Below, piece by piece: positions 34,656-46,900 of a stretch of 64,000 nucleotides of DNA. A model generated the notes under the pieces. It was not told the origin of the DNA, did no database searches, and saw only the letters and a list, made by a program, of their open reading frames with translations. The DNA lies in the NCBI GenBank assembly GCA_973895155.1, contig OZ316893.1, positions 15,686,001-15,750,000 of the forward strand, read 5' to 3'. The DNA comes from Marsupella aquatica (lineage: Eukaryota; Marchantiophyta). Position 1 is the first letter of the stretch. The number at the start of each line of letters is the position of its first letter. The position numbers and the translations under genes were made by a program.

Positions 34656-35082
34656 AACCAATGTGCATTTCAAAGGCGATTTAGTTTTGGTGGAAGACTT
34701 CAGAAAGGCTTGTGAGGGCACGGCGCAGTTTGAGGGGGGAGTTATGTAATGTTGTACATTAGTTAGAAATGATGGAAATTTTATAAATTTTAAACTTTTT
34801 CTAACTCAAGGTACAATCTAGTTACCTTTTATAGCAATTTAGATCAACTGAACACTTAACCTAATGTTATGCTTCATCGGAGGCTATTGTATTGGACAAG
34901 GATCGCGAATATAAATCCTTGCTCTTTACATGCTACCAAGAAAGAAGACTGGACATCATTGGAGAAGCAATGCAGACTAGAAGATTCAAGAACCGGCTTC
35001 CAAAACACTTTTTCAACAAGAATGAGCTTTGTATACAATTATCACAATCAGCCGATCTCTGCTATTTTAGTTAAATAGCTAA
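34656..35082. other. 3' flank of gag-like gene; possible LTR start
   Basis: After the gag stop, a polypurine-tract-like GAGGGGGGAG (34733-34742) is followed by TTATGTAATGTTGTACATTAG. A 3' LTR would be expected to start near 34742-34745. I searched upstream of the gag gene for a copy of this sequence and found none. A 60-codon frame (34892-35074) is unrecognised. Confidence 0.35.
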
Positions 35083-35850
35083 AGTGGTCAAAAAAGTCTC
35101 ATACTTTTTCAGGAGGTAGTAGTTGCGTAGTAGAATCATCCCTGCAAGTTTCATCTCAAACCGACATGTGTTTTGAAAGTTAGAATTAATTTAGTTTTAC
35201 TGTTTTTTGCATAGCCGCGACTTCGCCGACGCTTTGTGAAGCGTCCCTTGTATTTGTGGACGCTTCAGAAAGCGTCCACCCAAAGACCACGACGCTTTCT
35301 GAAGCGTCCACCACCCAACCAGTTGTACTCCGATGCTCTGCAATCCACATGAGGAGCGACGCCCACAGAAACGTCTGCTACCCCGAAGGTGACCTCGACA
35401 CTGTGACGCCCACTGAAGCGTCCCGCCCGGAGCCCAGAAGACGGACGCTGCAACCAAGCCTCAAAATTCAGCCGACGCTTTCTGAAGCGTCCATAAAAGT
35501 CCTTTGTAGTTTTGGACGCTTTCTGAAACGTCCACTATGCTCCCGACACTTAGAAACATTTTCAGTTTTCGCACTTTTATAACACCGCGCCACTTTTACC
35601 GATTTATTTGAGGCACTTAGAAGTCTCAAAAAAGTCTGAAACTTTTCCAGCATATAGACTATATGTAGTAGAGTACCCTAGAAAAGTTTCAACTCATTCC
35701 GACTCTTAGTTTAGAAGTCAAAATTAGATTAAAATCACTGTTTATTAGTTTTACCGCAAACACCGACGCTTTGCAAAGCGTCCGCTCAAACCTCGACGCT
35801 TTCTGAAGCGTCCCCTGCATTTTTGACACTTTCAGCAGTGTCCATTCACT
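35083..35850. repeat. 541-bp tandem repeat with nine GACGCTT..AAGCGTC palindromes
   Basis: Two tandem copies of a longer unit begin at about 35083 and 35624 (CAAAAAAGTCT at 35087 and 35628, followed by similar ..GTAGTAGAGTA.. and CCGAC words). The second copy is truncated. Within them is an 18-bp imperfect palindrome, GACGCTTTCTGAAGCGTC or variants, at 35228, 35259, 35291, 35405, 35474, 35515, 35765, 35795 and 35825 (start positions). The palindrome varies most in its 4-6 central bases, while the GACGCTT and AAGCGTC arms are kept or change together (GACACTTTCAGCAGTGTC at 35825). Confidence 0.85.
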
Positions 35851-36812
35851 TTTCAAGGATGACCGTCATTAAGTTTATTCAAGACCCTTTAGATATGAAA
35901 GGGCATGTCCTTTCAGTATCTCAATCTCCTTGGGTTCCTGCTAGCCTATATGAAGTAGAATTTGTGTCATTTTCAAGTGTGAAGAAATAAAGTAGTGCCT
36001 GTGGCATGTGCTGCAGACTGGAATCACCTTTGCTTGCAAATACAAAGGAATTCTTCTCCCTTCCTTGGTCTGAATGATTGAGAGTTTAGATCATTGAAGT
36101 AAAATTACTTGTATGAAGTTGAATCTCAGAAGTATGAGGGAATAGATTCCTTAAGTGGTGACAACCCATCTTCTTGAGTTCTTGATGCATAGTTTTTGGC
36201 ATGACATTGCTTGTGCACGGATGCAAAGATTGTTACTCACCAATTACCTGTGACTTCAATTTGATCATGATGGTGTTTATTATTCGTGACTCAGAGTACC
36301 GACTGGATATCGAAGTGATTGATTACTAGTTTCTTCTGAGTACCTTTGGAAGGAAAAGTTGAGACGTGTTGACGGCATTTTAGTAATCATCCTAGTACAG
36401 TAATCCATTCCAAAAATGTTCTTACGGATATACCACCCAAATCACATCAAATGAAGTATTGATGAGAAGTTACCTTGGTGTTTTCCAGACTCCCTCATCA
36501 TACCTCAAGATTTCATTGTGTTTTATTATTTGTTTCCATTTTATTAATTGCATTTACAATGTTAAGCAAACATTCAAATCTATGCCTTGCTGAGCAATCA
36601 TAGTAAAAGGCTCAAACCTGTGTTTTTTGTGACCTTAGTCATTCATAAGTGTTAAACGATAGAAAATCATTCCTTTCTTGTTCTTCCATGGGATCGAATA
36701 CCGAGTTTTGGACATTAAATGTTGATTTATGTCCTTAGTACAATACTACAGCTTTTGCAAGATTTCAATCGAAGGCCCCAGAGGCACTCATTGCGAGCAT
36801 GATGCTTTATAG

Positions 36813-36930
36813 AATGGACTTTATAGTGAATTCTATCATTTTGAGGTGTTAATGACCAATGCTACATTGCAATGTAATGCCCACAAGTCCTCGTTGAGAG
36901 CTGCCATTTGGGATGCCACGAGAAATTTAG
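36813..36930 (+). pseudogene. Left half of an ORF split by the MULE insertion
   Basis: An open frame reads up to and through the left target duplication (..SSLRAAIWDATRNL). It continues in the same frame at 48396-48529 on the other side of the 11.5-kb element (GISASALACMEAVDQ.. to a TAG at 48527-48529), giving about 83 codons if the element and one duplication copy are removed. I do not recognise the protein. The continuity suggests the element landed in a coding exon or a long open frame, but a chance frame of this length is possible. Confidence 0.4.
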
Positions 36931-36964
36931 GGGTATTTACAAACGACAGGAACCAGGAAACAGT
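36931..36964 (+). repeat. Left terminal inverted repeat of MULE-1
   Basis: The 34-bp end starts GGGTAT and ends CAGGAAACAGT. It pairs with 48385-48351 with one indel and several mismatches near the outer third. A further shared word, CTGTTACCAGGAGAAAT, follows at 36980-36996 and also occurs at the right end (48317-48333) in the same orientation. Confidence 0.9.
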
Positions 36965-37943
36965 AATAGCAAACAGTTACTGTTACCAGGAGAAATGGAA
37001 AAAAGAACATGGGATTGAGCTCCATTATTTGGTCAAGAAGTTAAAAAAACACCATCAATAAACCCCATTTTCAGTCGTTTTCAATACCACCATTCAATTG
37101 TCAAGGAAAGTAGGGGCCATTAGAATAAAGGTGTTGCTGAAAACCGGTGATGGCCATCGCATAACGATAGTATGCCGGCAGGGAAGGGCAAAAATTTAGG
37201 TATTCATAAAATAACGACTAAGATGGAGATTCTACGCAACGTCAATCGAGAAGAGAACAGTAAACTTAACGACCATTAGAAAAAGGCGTTGCCAAAACAT
37301 GCGGATATTAGCAGCGCCCAGCGCTAGTATGCTGGAAGAGATTGTCCGTCACATCAATCGAGAAGTGAACACAGGAAACTCAATTTGAAGCATTTCCAAC
37401 AAAGAGAGGCAATGGCAGACGTTGAATATTTTCAGCGATGGGCGCTACATTAAATGTTGGACCTCAAGAAATCAACGTCTAAACACGGAACACAATGACC
37501 ATAGGCAGCGCTCGGCGCTAGCTCAAATCTAGGAATCAATGAATGACCATGAAAGAACAAGAGAGCCGATCCAAAAGTGCATTCCTTAATTCCAAAATTG
37601 GTCAAAACATATAACCGGTATTACACCATCCGCAGATCATCTTCAAATCAACCCACGCCATAACATGAACATAAGCAGCGCTCGGCGCTAGCTAAAATCT
37701 AGCTATCTTAAATGTAGCCCGCCCTGGCCCGTATGTGCTTTATCTCGACCTGAGCCGCACATAACAGGGCCGCTGATCCAAAATGGGCCAAAGATGGAGC
37801 CGGAAATACATGAACTTAGAATCACCCATAGAAGAAATCCCACGGTCCAAGACGAACAAAAGCAGCGCTCGGCGCTAGCTTAAATGGAAAGCCTATGGCC
37901 ACTGAAGCTTGTGTCATTGAAACCATCTCCGTCGTGATTAGCT

Positions 37944-38189
37944 TTAGCTCTGCGATTGGCAGTCGTCGTCGATGCCCACCCTAGCACGTCTGTGGTTTTG
38001 CTTGAAACCTAGACCCCTGAGATGCACATAAGAAGACGAGGGGCGCCGAAACTCCGAACTCTGATTCCCGGGGTCTGGAACATTTGTATCTAGGAAGTCA
38101 ACACGTCCCAGTCGCTCTTGTACTCGTAGCTCAATAGGCTGAATACCATCAGCAGCAACGAGAGAATGAAACAAAAAACGATCAACCAC
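37944..38189 (-). other. Open frame of doubtful coding value near MULE-1 left end
   Basis: An 81-codon frame overlaps the 3' part of the larger frame 38090-38635 in another frame and ends in the subterminal region. It is rich in Arg and Asp and has no recognisable motif. It may be an exon of the same transcript as 38090-38635 but splice sites are not clear. Confidence 0.2.
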
Positions 38190-38635
38190 TGCGAGCGGAG
38201 TGTCCCGGTTGTTAATCCAAGGTAAGTTCCTCTCCCCAGGACTAATTGCCTCATCATAAGGAAGAGAAAAACGATTCCGGAAGGTTGAGGTCTCGCTGGA
38301 TGTGTCACCATGAATGGACTCGAAGGAGCTAAAGTGACTCTCGTCCGGTCAAACTCTGGAAGGAGCAAAGAAGGCAAGCATCTCCTCCAAAGACATGATC
38401 TCCTTCTTCTCCATCTGGTGGGCACTGATAAATGCAATCGAGGGTAATGACAAGACCAGTGGTGTTGAAATGACTCGACTTCGAGAGAGGTTGTGTTTGA
38501 AATAACTTGCAAGAGTGACCCAATGGAGAGTTTAGGTTCGGAGATCAGAAAAAACGTATCATAGAAAGGTTCAACGCAAAAAGGACCGTTGAGAAAGAGA
38601 CGACTGTTCCGGTAGCGACAAATATGCGGGGCCAA
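38090..38635 (-). CDS. Hypothetical MULE-1 ORF with C-terminal membrane segment
   Basis: This minus-strand frame of 181 codons follows the methyltransferase-like gene by about 225 bp on the same strand. Its N-terminal half (FLNGPFCVEPFYDTFFLISE) looks coding. The middle is Arg-rich and may be out of frame, since an overlapping frame at 38523-38329 is Cys-rich and plausible. The end has a clear hydrophobic stretch, LIVFCFILSLLLMVFSLL, followed by YEYKSDW, which suggests a tail anchor. I do not recognise a family. It could be an extra exon set of the upstream gene or a separate small gene. Confidence 0.35.
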   Translation of the reverse strand: MAPHICRYRNSRLFLNGPFCVEPFYDTFFLISEPKLSIGSLLQVISNTTSLEVESFQHHWSCHYPRLHLSVPTRWRRRRSCLWRRCLPSLLLPEFDRTRVTLAPSSPFMVTHPARPQPSGIVFLFLMMRQLVLGRGTYLGLTTGTLRSQWLIVFCFILSLLLMVFSLLSYEYKSDWDVLTS

Positions 38636-38859
38636 GGAACGGACGGAGGATTCAAAATTTTCAAGTAGAAAAATAGACGTTTGGGGAGCGCCCGGTGCTA
38701 GTAAGGGAAATGAGGAATTTAATCCATTTTATTATCAATGTAATGTAAACAAATCATATCTAATATGATAAATAAATGGATTAAGATAACAGCGCCCGGC
38801 GCTCGTAAAATGTAAGCCGAAAAAACTCTTTAAGAATCGGACGATTCCGATTCGGAGCT

Positions 38860-41800
38860 CTATGACCTCTCGGTAGAGACCGCCTCGTCATCTACATACT
38901 TGCTCCTACAAACGTCATCTACATAAGGATTTCGGACAAATTTTCTATCAACTCCTCTTCGTAGCCGGAGACCTTTGTTTTCCCAACAAAGAGTCCTTTG
39001 ATTGTCTTCCATTCTTGCAGCATTCTCAGCGTAAGAGGGTAACACAAATGGTTTCTCCGGAGTGACCATTTCAAAACGAGCTACCTTTCTTCTGAGTTTG
39101 AAGCGTCTTCTCGTATTCCATTCGGACCTGGGTGAGAACAGAAGTTCGTCAACCGATTGTATGAATGGATATCACAAAGGCATGAAGGAACTGGAAAGGA
39201 GAAAGAAGCTTACGAGTTTCAGAACATTACTCGGAAGAGTCATCGCTGTCACTCTGGCCAGCGGATTGTTCCTGACCCTTCCCCTCAGGTGTGCCATCCT
39301 CATCTTCGTCTGCTGTACCACCACTTGACTCATCGTCAGAGTCAAAATTGAGTACAGAACGGAGCTTGTCCCTCTTTTTCTTTTCGGGTGGCTGAATTGG
39401 GGGTGGCAAAGTTTTGACTTCCTTTGGAGAAAGTAGATCTAAGAACACCTTGGAACCAGTCTCAACGAAATCTTTCCTATTCTCCACTCCAATTACAAAC
39501 CTCCCAGAATAGTCTCCAGCTACAAAAGAGCTTCCCGACCCCACTATCCAATCCATGAAAATATCCCTAGGATGAGTGATGAGCTCAATCACAGATTGCA
39601 TGAATCCAACAGACAATCGGGCGTTTCCAGCAAATTCCATCTCAGGTGTTGGATCGACTTTGAGAGAGGGAAGTCCAATTAAATTTGTTATTGAGGGATC
39701 TTCGGTGGCAGACAGAGGTCTAAACCTTGAGTCTTTTGGCACCTTCCTTTTTCAGACACTCGAGAGAAGACATCCAGCCTCAGCGTGAAGATCTGTAATA
39801 TAACCCAAGCAAGGTATGTCAATGGATGCATTTGTAGACAATTTTTTAACGGCAAACCAGATGTCACGATGAGAAATTTACCTGTCGATCAGTCTTCGGC
39901 GCGTACATTGGAACTGACATGACAACATTGTGTGACGAGATGCAATGAAACTTCTTTGAATCTTGACAAGCCGATATAACCTGAGACATCGGATCGTATT
40001 CCCCGTTATGTAAAATGGCCAGCATTCCGTCATTAGATAAAAATGGGTCCATTCCACGAAAGAAAGATGTGGACAAAGTGTGGTCAGGGACATTCCATTT
40101 AGGAACTTTTCTGTCTAGCAGAGATGGTTTAAGTCCTGTTGGAAGGTAGATGAAACCCGCGTGGACCCCAAACGATCTCTCCTTTCCACCATGCACAATG
40201 CCCTTCTCTCGAAAGCCAGACTTCATGAGATCCTTTCCCCACTTCTCTACACCATTCACCCAGTCAGGCTTCTCCCCTTTGTTAAACGTTGAGTCGTAGA
40301 ATTCTGAGATGCTAGATTCAACAAGGCAATGCCTTGAAAGAGTACTCTTGAAGTCCCCGACTTCGCGTTGAAGACCTACAGCAGCAGCACTTTCTCGAGA
40401 AGAAGATCCACCTTCAATGGTCCTTTTTCTCTTCTTCCTTGTACTGGTAGCATCCACCGGCACGATCGCCTTCCCTTTGTCGGTGGGAGTAATTGGATCG
40501 GATGGTGCTCCGGTATTGGCTTCTGAAGCCTCTGGGGTGGCATCTATCTTTGTATCTCCGCTCACCACGGCGTCCGACTTTCTTCCTATTCAAATGGATG
40601 TCGACGTGATATCCGTCAATAAAGAGACAACGACAATGCTAACGCCCAGCGCTGGCCAAACTATCATAAGACTTGGCCTTAAATATACATCTTTCAGAGT
40701 AATAAATACCAATTCAGTTTCTAAAACGTTGACTCTCATAACAGCGCCTGGCACTAACAATGTGACAGATATTGACTGCCATAGCAGCGCCGGGCGCTAA
40801 CCAAAGGAAACAAATTATACTTACGTTTTTTCCCAGATCTTGTTGATTCACTTGGGGCCGTAGTATCTGCTTTTGCTTTGGCGCGAGGCTTCCTGCTTCA
40901 GTCAACATGAACAATTGTTGTCTCGCATATTGTTTGCAATTATGTTGTGGATTTGATCCACATCATCCGGAAGCCCCTGCTTCATGTCAGAAACAATGTT
41001 GACTTGGATCTGGGACTTAGACAGCTTATGGAAAGCATCCTTTTCTCTGTGATCAAAGGGCGAGTCCCATCTATCTGTATCCAGGTACCATGGGCAATGG
41101 GTTCTCTCCCATTCACTCAAAGGTCTTGCTGGGAAAATTCCCTCAGTAGGATACATAGAATACAATTCAACTAAAGAATTACTCTCCAATAAGACAGTCC
41201 ACTTGAGGAAGGCAGCAGGATACGCCCAGAAGTAATCAGGATTGGTAGCCTCCATGTGGATGTAAAAATGGTAGAGATACCGTTTTGCTCGCTTCTGGTT
41301 CTTCAAAGAGTAATCCTCTTTGTCAGGATACTTCGAGGGCCACATTGTATTAAAAAACTTACCCTTGACAGAGTCACCATATTTCCTAAAATCATTCGTA
41401 ACTATTTCAATGAGAGATTCGAATGATTCACATGCCCAATCTTGTAAGCAATTCACGGGAATGGTTTGTTGGACCTCTCGTAGAGCACATTGCAACATCC
41501 CCACCGCAATCCCTTCTACATTATTCCATGTAATCCAAGTGTGACACCACTGTTTGACTGGATCATCATTGACGCTATTCGGATGGAAGAATTGTCTCCG
41601 GAGCTCCGGATTGCAATGTGCTACAAGCAAAGTACTTCGTAGCTTGGCGTCAAGAGCCGAAACAGCTGTAAAAAGCCTGGGCCGGTCCATGGTACACGAC
41701 ACGGTATCTGGCTTCTTCTCTCGCTTATTCCTCTCCGTGACAGCATACATCTCTGTGCACGTAGATAGAAAGTCCTCAAACTCTGGACTCAACAAAGGAG

Positions 41801-43029
41801 TGATTTTCGAGGTCTTAACTGCCCATTCCTTGGTTGCTTCCTTCATCATAACGGCATGCCTTCTGGAAACCTCCTCGACCGACCAAGGGGTACCGAGGGC
41901 CGCAGCGGACTCCATGTCAATCTTGAACTGGTTCGAATACGACTTAATCTTATCCTGACATAGAATGTACAAAAGAGCCTCCTGAGGCATCTTCTTTGTG
42001 TACCAAGATCCTTTTCGCGTCTTCACCCTGATCTGCTCAAACTTCTTGTAATTTGCAGGGTCGATGAGCTTACTATAGTACTCCAGGTCGTGCATCAAGA
42101 TCCGCTTAATTCGATCGGCATCTAGGATCCAGGAGGGTTCCACAACTGCTTGTCCTAGCCTGAAATAAAAGAACGAAATGAGAACATATAAGCAGCGCCG
42201 GGCGCTCGCAAAACATGGCCTCGGAAAGTTATGCTAGAAAGAATGAACAATTCATAATGACTCACGAAGTTCTGCACAAAAGGGTATCTTACTGGTTAAC
42301 GGTGTGCATAGCCGCTTCGATTTCTATCAGCGAACCCTTGTCGCCATTGAAAACAGTACAAAGCACACGCGGGTGGTACTTTGGGTTTTCGGGACTCTCT
42401 TGAGTGACAAGAGTCCACGAGTAAAGCCTATGGTTCCTGTCAAAAACTGAGAACATTCTGTCCTTCAAAACTAGAAAATCTGGGTCGGCAACACATTCTT
42501 CCTCGAATTTCTCGTTCTCAGATGTCCATATTGGATCCCAACTCTCACGAATTTCTTGAGTACAGGTGAGAAGCGCTCCCTCAGCATCGGTAGGCTGAAC
42601 GTAAAACCTCATTCCAATCGAAGAATTGTATCCCATGCTACGGAAAGAATCTTTTAGCTTGTCGATGGAAGAACTGTCTTTTTGTAGAGTTCGGACAACC
42701 TCCATATGCACCAATCAACATAGTGGAATTCGTGGAGGCTCTTTGTCAAACCCTCTGAAATCCTTCCCAAACAACATGACATGTTTCGAAATAAGATCCA
42801 TCTCGGAAAATGAAACATCTTGAATCGCAAATGTGTCAAGATTCTCCATCTTCTTTCTCGCTGGTTTGGCAAACGAAATACTTGAGATTGGAACAAGCGA
42901 TGCGGTGGACCTCGTTACTCGACGCGTATACACTGAACCAGAGAATGAAGACTCAGAAGACTCGCAGTACCCACGATCCTGATCCCCAACCACACTATAC
43001 CCCCTCGACGAGGAGGGGATTGCATCCAT
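38860..43029 (-). CDS. Methyltransferase-like protein of MULE-1 (permuted amino-MTase motifs), with lesion
   Basis: This is a multi-exon minus-strand gene. Exons by eye: 43029-42293, 42159 to about 40905, a short basic exon about 40882-40826, about 40590-39881, about 39750-39231, and 39127-38860. Key joins are CA/G at 42293/42159 and GA/G at 39231/39127. The middle exon has CPWYLDTDRWDSPFD then IQVNIVSDM, resembling motif IV/V of N6/N4 DNA methyltransferases with the (D/N/S)PP(Y/W) core degraded. Further on is FLSNDGMLAILHNGEYD. The fifth exon has QSVIELITHPRDIFMDWIVG, then GSGSSFVAGDYSGRFVIGVE, which aligns with motifs X-I-II (..DPFAGSGTT..AA..GR..IGIE). The order IV then X-I is that of the beta class. 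It ends in an acidic then basic tail. An in-frame TGA interrupts it at 42717-42715. The enzymatic role is inferred; activity is doubtful. Confidence 0.6.
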
Positions 43030-43919
43030 CGTCTTTACGATGAAAGGTGTACGAACGGAATCCTCACGACTAATTACCAGTTCTCTGTACCATATTAATA
43101 GTTGCGTCCGTATTATATCCAATCAATGAGTGCTATTCCCCTCTTTGTAATCGGTTGGAGAGACGTTACTCATTGCAAACGACAAGATTCAATTTAATTT
43201 ATCAGTGACGGAAAGCGACAACTTAGAAATTGTGATAAGTATTAATGTGAACTACGCTAAAATATTTGCGTGATAATCACGCTGAACATTAGTTACCGTT
43301 AAAAGTTACCGTTGTCTCAGCACCTTGCAGACAAACATGCAATGCCAGCGCCGGGCGCTAACGAATAAGAGACTACCAAATTGAAGAACTTATTGGTGAA
43401 CAAATGCTAGCGCCCGGCGCTAGCCATTTGAATAATTTGATTAATGTTCTTTTTAAGAAACAGATATTGTCAACAAACTCCAAAATGTACCTGTTTCACC
43501 TGTAGTAACCAAACTTTACTTAATATTATGAGATTAAGTTTATTGTATCAATACTAGCGCCTGGCGCTAGTAAAAATTTACTGTATTTGCATCAATATTT
43601 CGTATGTAATTATGCTAGCGCCAGGTGCTAGTCAGAATACTTTTCAAATTATGTCATTGTTATTCCAATGGCTTTTAGGTAGCGCCCGGTGCTAATGAAA
43701 TGGAAGCACTTGTATAGACTACTATCTAGTCGTATTCATGTAATAAATATTCCTGACACCCGCACTTGACGGGCAAAAATGACAAATGTATCATTTATGA
43801 TTTCAACGGACGCAAAGTTGTGCGTGTTCTATGTCGTATTGAAACATCTCTTTCAACGGCCGGTGGTCCTTGAAGGGTTGTTATAAGCACAAGAAATACG
43901 GTTGGGATTGGGCTATTGC
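43030..43919. promoter_or_regulatory. Divergent intergenic region of MULE-1 with five palindromes
   Basis: This spacer of about 0.9 kb separates the two start codons of the divergent genes and must hold both promoters if the element is expressed. Five AGCGCCYGGCGCTA copies (43347, 43409, 43556, 43617, 43681) stand within 350 bp here, the densest cluster in the element. The rest is AT-rich. I could not assign TATA boxes with confidence. Confidence 0.5.
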
Positions 43920-46900
43920 ATGAATTACTTCTGGCCTAAACTTCTTTCGTCTACAATGTCGCGCTCAATTGTTATTACACGTGCTTGTACCCGGGAAGTC
44001 ATCAAAGTTCCCGTGCAGGTTTCTGATACTTACAGGCAAGTAAGTGAGAACTATCTGTGCGGGAGATTTGATTTGAGAATCAATGACATTCTGTCGATTG
44101 TTCCTGAGGAGTCATCGAGTGGAGGACATGAACCAGCTGCGGCATTTGATGTGGATGATGGAATACGTTTCTGGCACATGAATGTAGGACTTTGTTACAC
44201 GCTTCATGTCAGACCTACTCCTCTTCAATCGGTTGTTCAGGACATTCCGCCCCAGGTTGTTGAAATATTTGAGAGTGAAGATGAGGAAGTTGCGCCCAAT
44301 CCTCCTGAGAAGCACAAAGCTCCAAGCTCTAGTTGCCTTAAGAGTGAACCGGTGGCCACTTCCGGAGATGTCCAGAAGGTTTACCGGCGGAGTGCAATGG
44401 ACGCCTTACTCAAGGCCACAGGCCATAGTGAATTGTCAAGATTTATCTCGGCAGGGGACTTTCGACACGATCAAGTTCCTTGTTTGCCAAACAAGTACAA
44501 CGGAAATATTGTATTTGAATTGCCTCCCATTGTGGGAATGCAGTCCAAAGGATCTAGACTTCGTGACATGGACCGTGCCAAAGATTGTTACATTTGGACC
44601 AGGATTTTTCCGATGACCGCAAACGTGCAACCAAAAAAACACTGGGAGTTTGGTAAAGTCAGTTGTACTGGGTTCGTCGAGTGCAGGAACAAGTCCTGTG
44701 AATATTTTTAGCGAAAGAAGAGATGCAATTCTAAAGCGTGGGCTGGTACCCCTAAGCTTAGTGGTGGGTTCGCTCATTCAAGAGGGTGGTATAGTATGTC
44801 ACTATTGTGAAAAGATTCCTTTTTGTGTGGACTCTTGCCCTGCTCGCTTGTTCTATATGTATCCACAGGTCCTACTTGATACAGAAACCTGTAGTCACAT
44901 GTCTCGGCTCGCGGTACATATAGGTGAACATAATCATCCGAGTATAAAAGTTTTCTCCAGGAGTGCTGAAAAGATGGCCGAGGACTTAATAAAAAGAAAT
45001 CACAAAGCCAATCCTCTTGCGAAACCGGCTGGGATTTTGAATTTGGCGACTGGTTCGCTTGTGAAAGCTCTTTGCGAGAACGTTGATGACATCGTAGATA
45101 TTGAAGAAACCGAAATTTGGAAGTCTCTCATGGTTCTATCTACTCCTCAGAAATTTGCGTCCCTTTGTCGCAGCGTTCGAATGGACCAGGCTGGTCGTGG
45201 TGAGTTAGATTTCCTAGCTCGAATGCAAAGGTCAAATAATATTTCTTTTCTCCAAAGGTATCTTCTTCCGGGTCAGGGTTGTTTAGCAGATCATCCCCAC
45301 ATATTCAAAATGTCAGTCAAGGGTCATGGATCTGGTGTAGATCTTTTACGTCAGATGCAACCTGGCGGAAGACTGGAAGGGGCTTGGGTGAGTTTTGATG
45401 TCATGAAGCGAGTGACAACCGACTGGTTTACTTCTAGCGCACATGTTTACGATCACAACTTTCGAGCTCTTTGTACAATATTCACATGCGAACTAAAAGC
45501 TGAAGACACAGAGTCCTTTGAGAAGGCATGGAGAATTATGATAGAGGTTTGTAAGGAAAATGGGTTACATGAGGTTACCATTCAAGGTTTTATGGCCGAC
45601 AATGCTCAGGCTGGATGGATTGCCATTCGCAATGTCTTTTTTGGGGGTCACCCAGACCCTGAACGTGAACGTTCTGATGCATTCCACTTTTACCAGTATT
45701 TCCATCGACATTCCACAGAGGGAGTACTCGAGGGTAGGCAACCTGAACATCTAAGACTGTGGGAGAAATTGTGAAATGCTCCATCATTCGTTGCTGCATA
45801 CCGAGTTTCTAGGGAGATTGTGTTATGGTGGCAAGCAGGCAACTGTGTTCCAGGAAAATTGATGATGTTGCAGAGTTGGATATCATGGTGGGTCGTTCGA
45901 TGGCGTCAGTGGGGGAATTTCATTCGCGTGGTAAGTTTTATCAATGCTTACAATAGTCACTTCGCCATGTTTTTTACTAGTGCCTGGCGCTGCTTTAAAC
46001 TGTACAGAGAACTTTTCCACATTCATGACTTATGAACACTTGATAATACCAACATTACATTAATGTATATTATATACATTGCTAGCGCCTGGCGCTGCTT
46101 AAACAAATTGACTAAAGTTGGTCTGGATCCACTTCATTGCAGAGCAAAAGCGCAGAAGAAGGTGCCCTCATTCCAAACTGTACAGGTTCTGAGTCAAGGC
46201 ACGCTTCAATGAAAGCATGGGCAACCAAAAAAATGGTGGGCCTCTTCGAAGCATGCGAAGTTGATCAAAATCGGGCTATATCTCAAGTTGCAGGTTACAG
46301 TGCATATCGGAAAGGACTCAATAGAGGGAAGGGGCCAACTATCTGGGAATTGGCATTCCGTTCGGCAGACCAAGCAGGTTCATCCAAGTTATTCGAAGAA
46401 GCCACTAACATGATTCTTTCCAACTCTGCCGATTTTGATCTGGGTAGGAATTCTCCTCTGAATGGAGATATTGTCACCAAATCGGTTAAGAGGAAGGGAC
46501 TTGCAACTGGGATTGTCTCGCCACAAGACTCCCATCGGCATGACACCATTCTCATCACTACCCCAAATACTCGAGGATTCAAACGGAAGAATCTCAACAA
46601 GAATGAGTTCACTTCCATTCCCGCCAATGTAGTAGATCCTGTAGTAGACCTCTACGGGAGTGACACTTCAACAAGTGAAAGCAATTCCCTTGCAAACACC
46701 CCTAAAGCCACGAGGGAAACAACATCATCTCAACAACCACGCAGTGCCCCCGCTGTGGTTCAACGTTTGCCGACAGAATCAGTTCCATTGGAAATGGACG
46801 TTCCAAGCGGAAGCTGGCATTTGAGACGGACGGCCAAATATGGGGCAGGGCCACAGTGTAATGGGACCTTGCATGGAAATTCTGACAGAGATGAGTGTCA

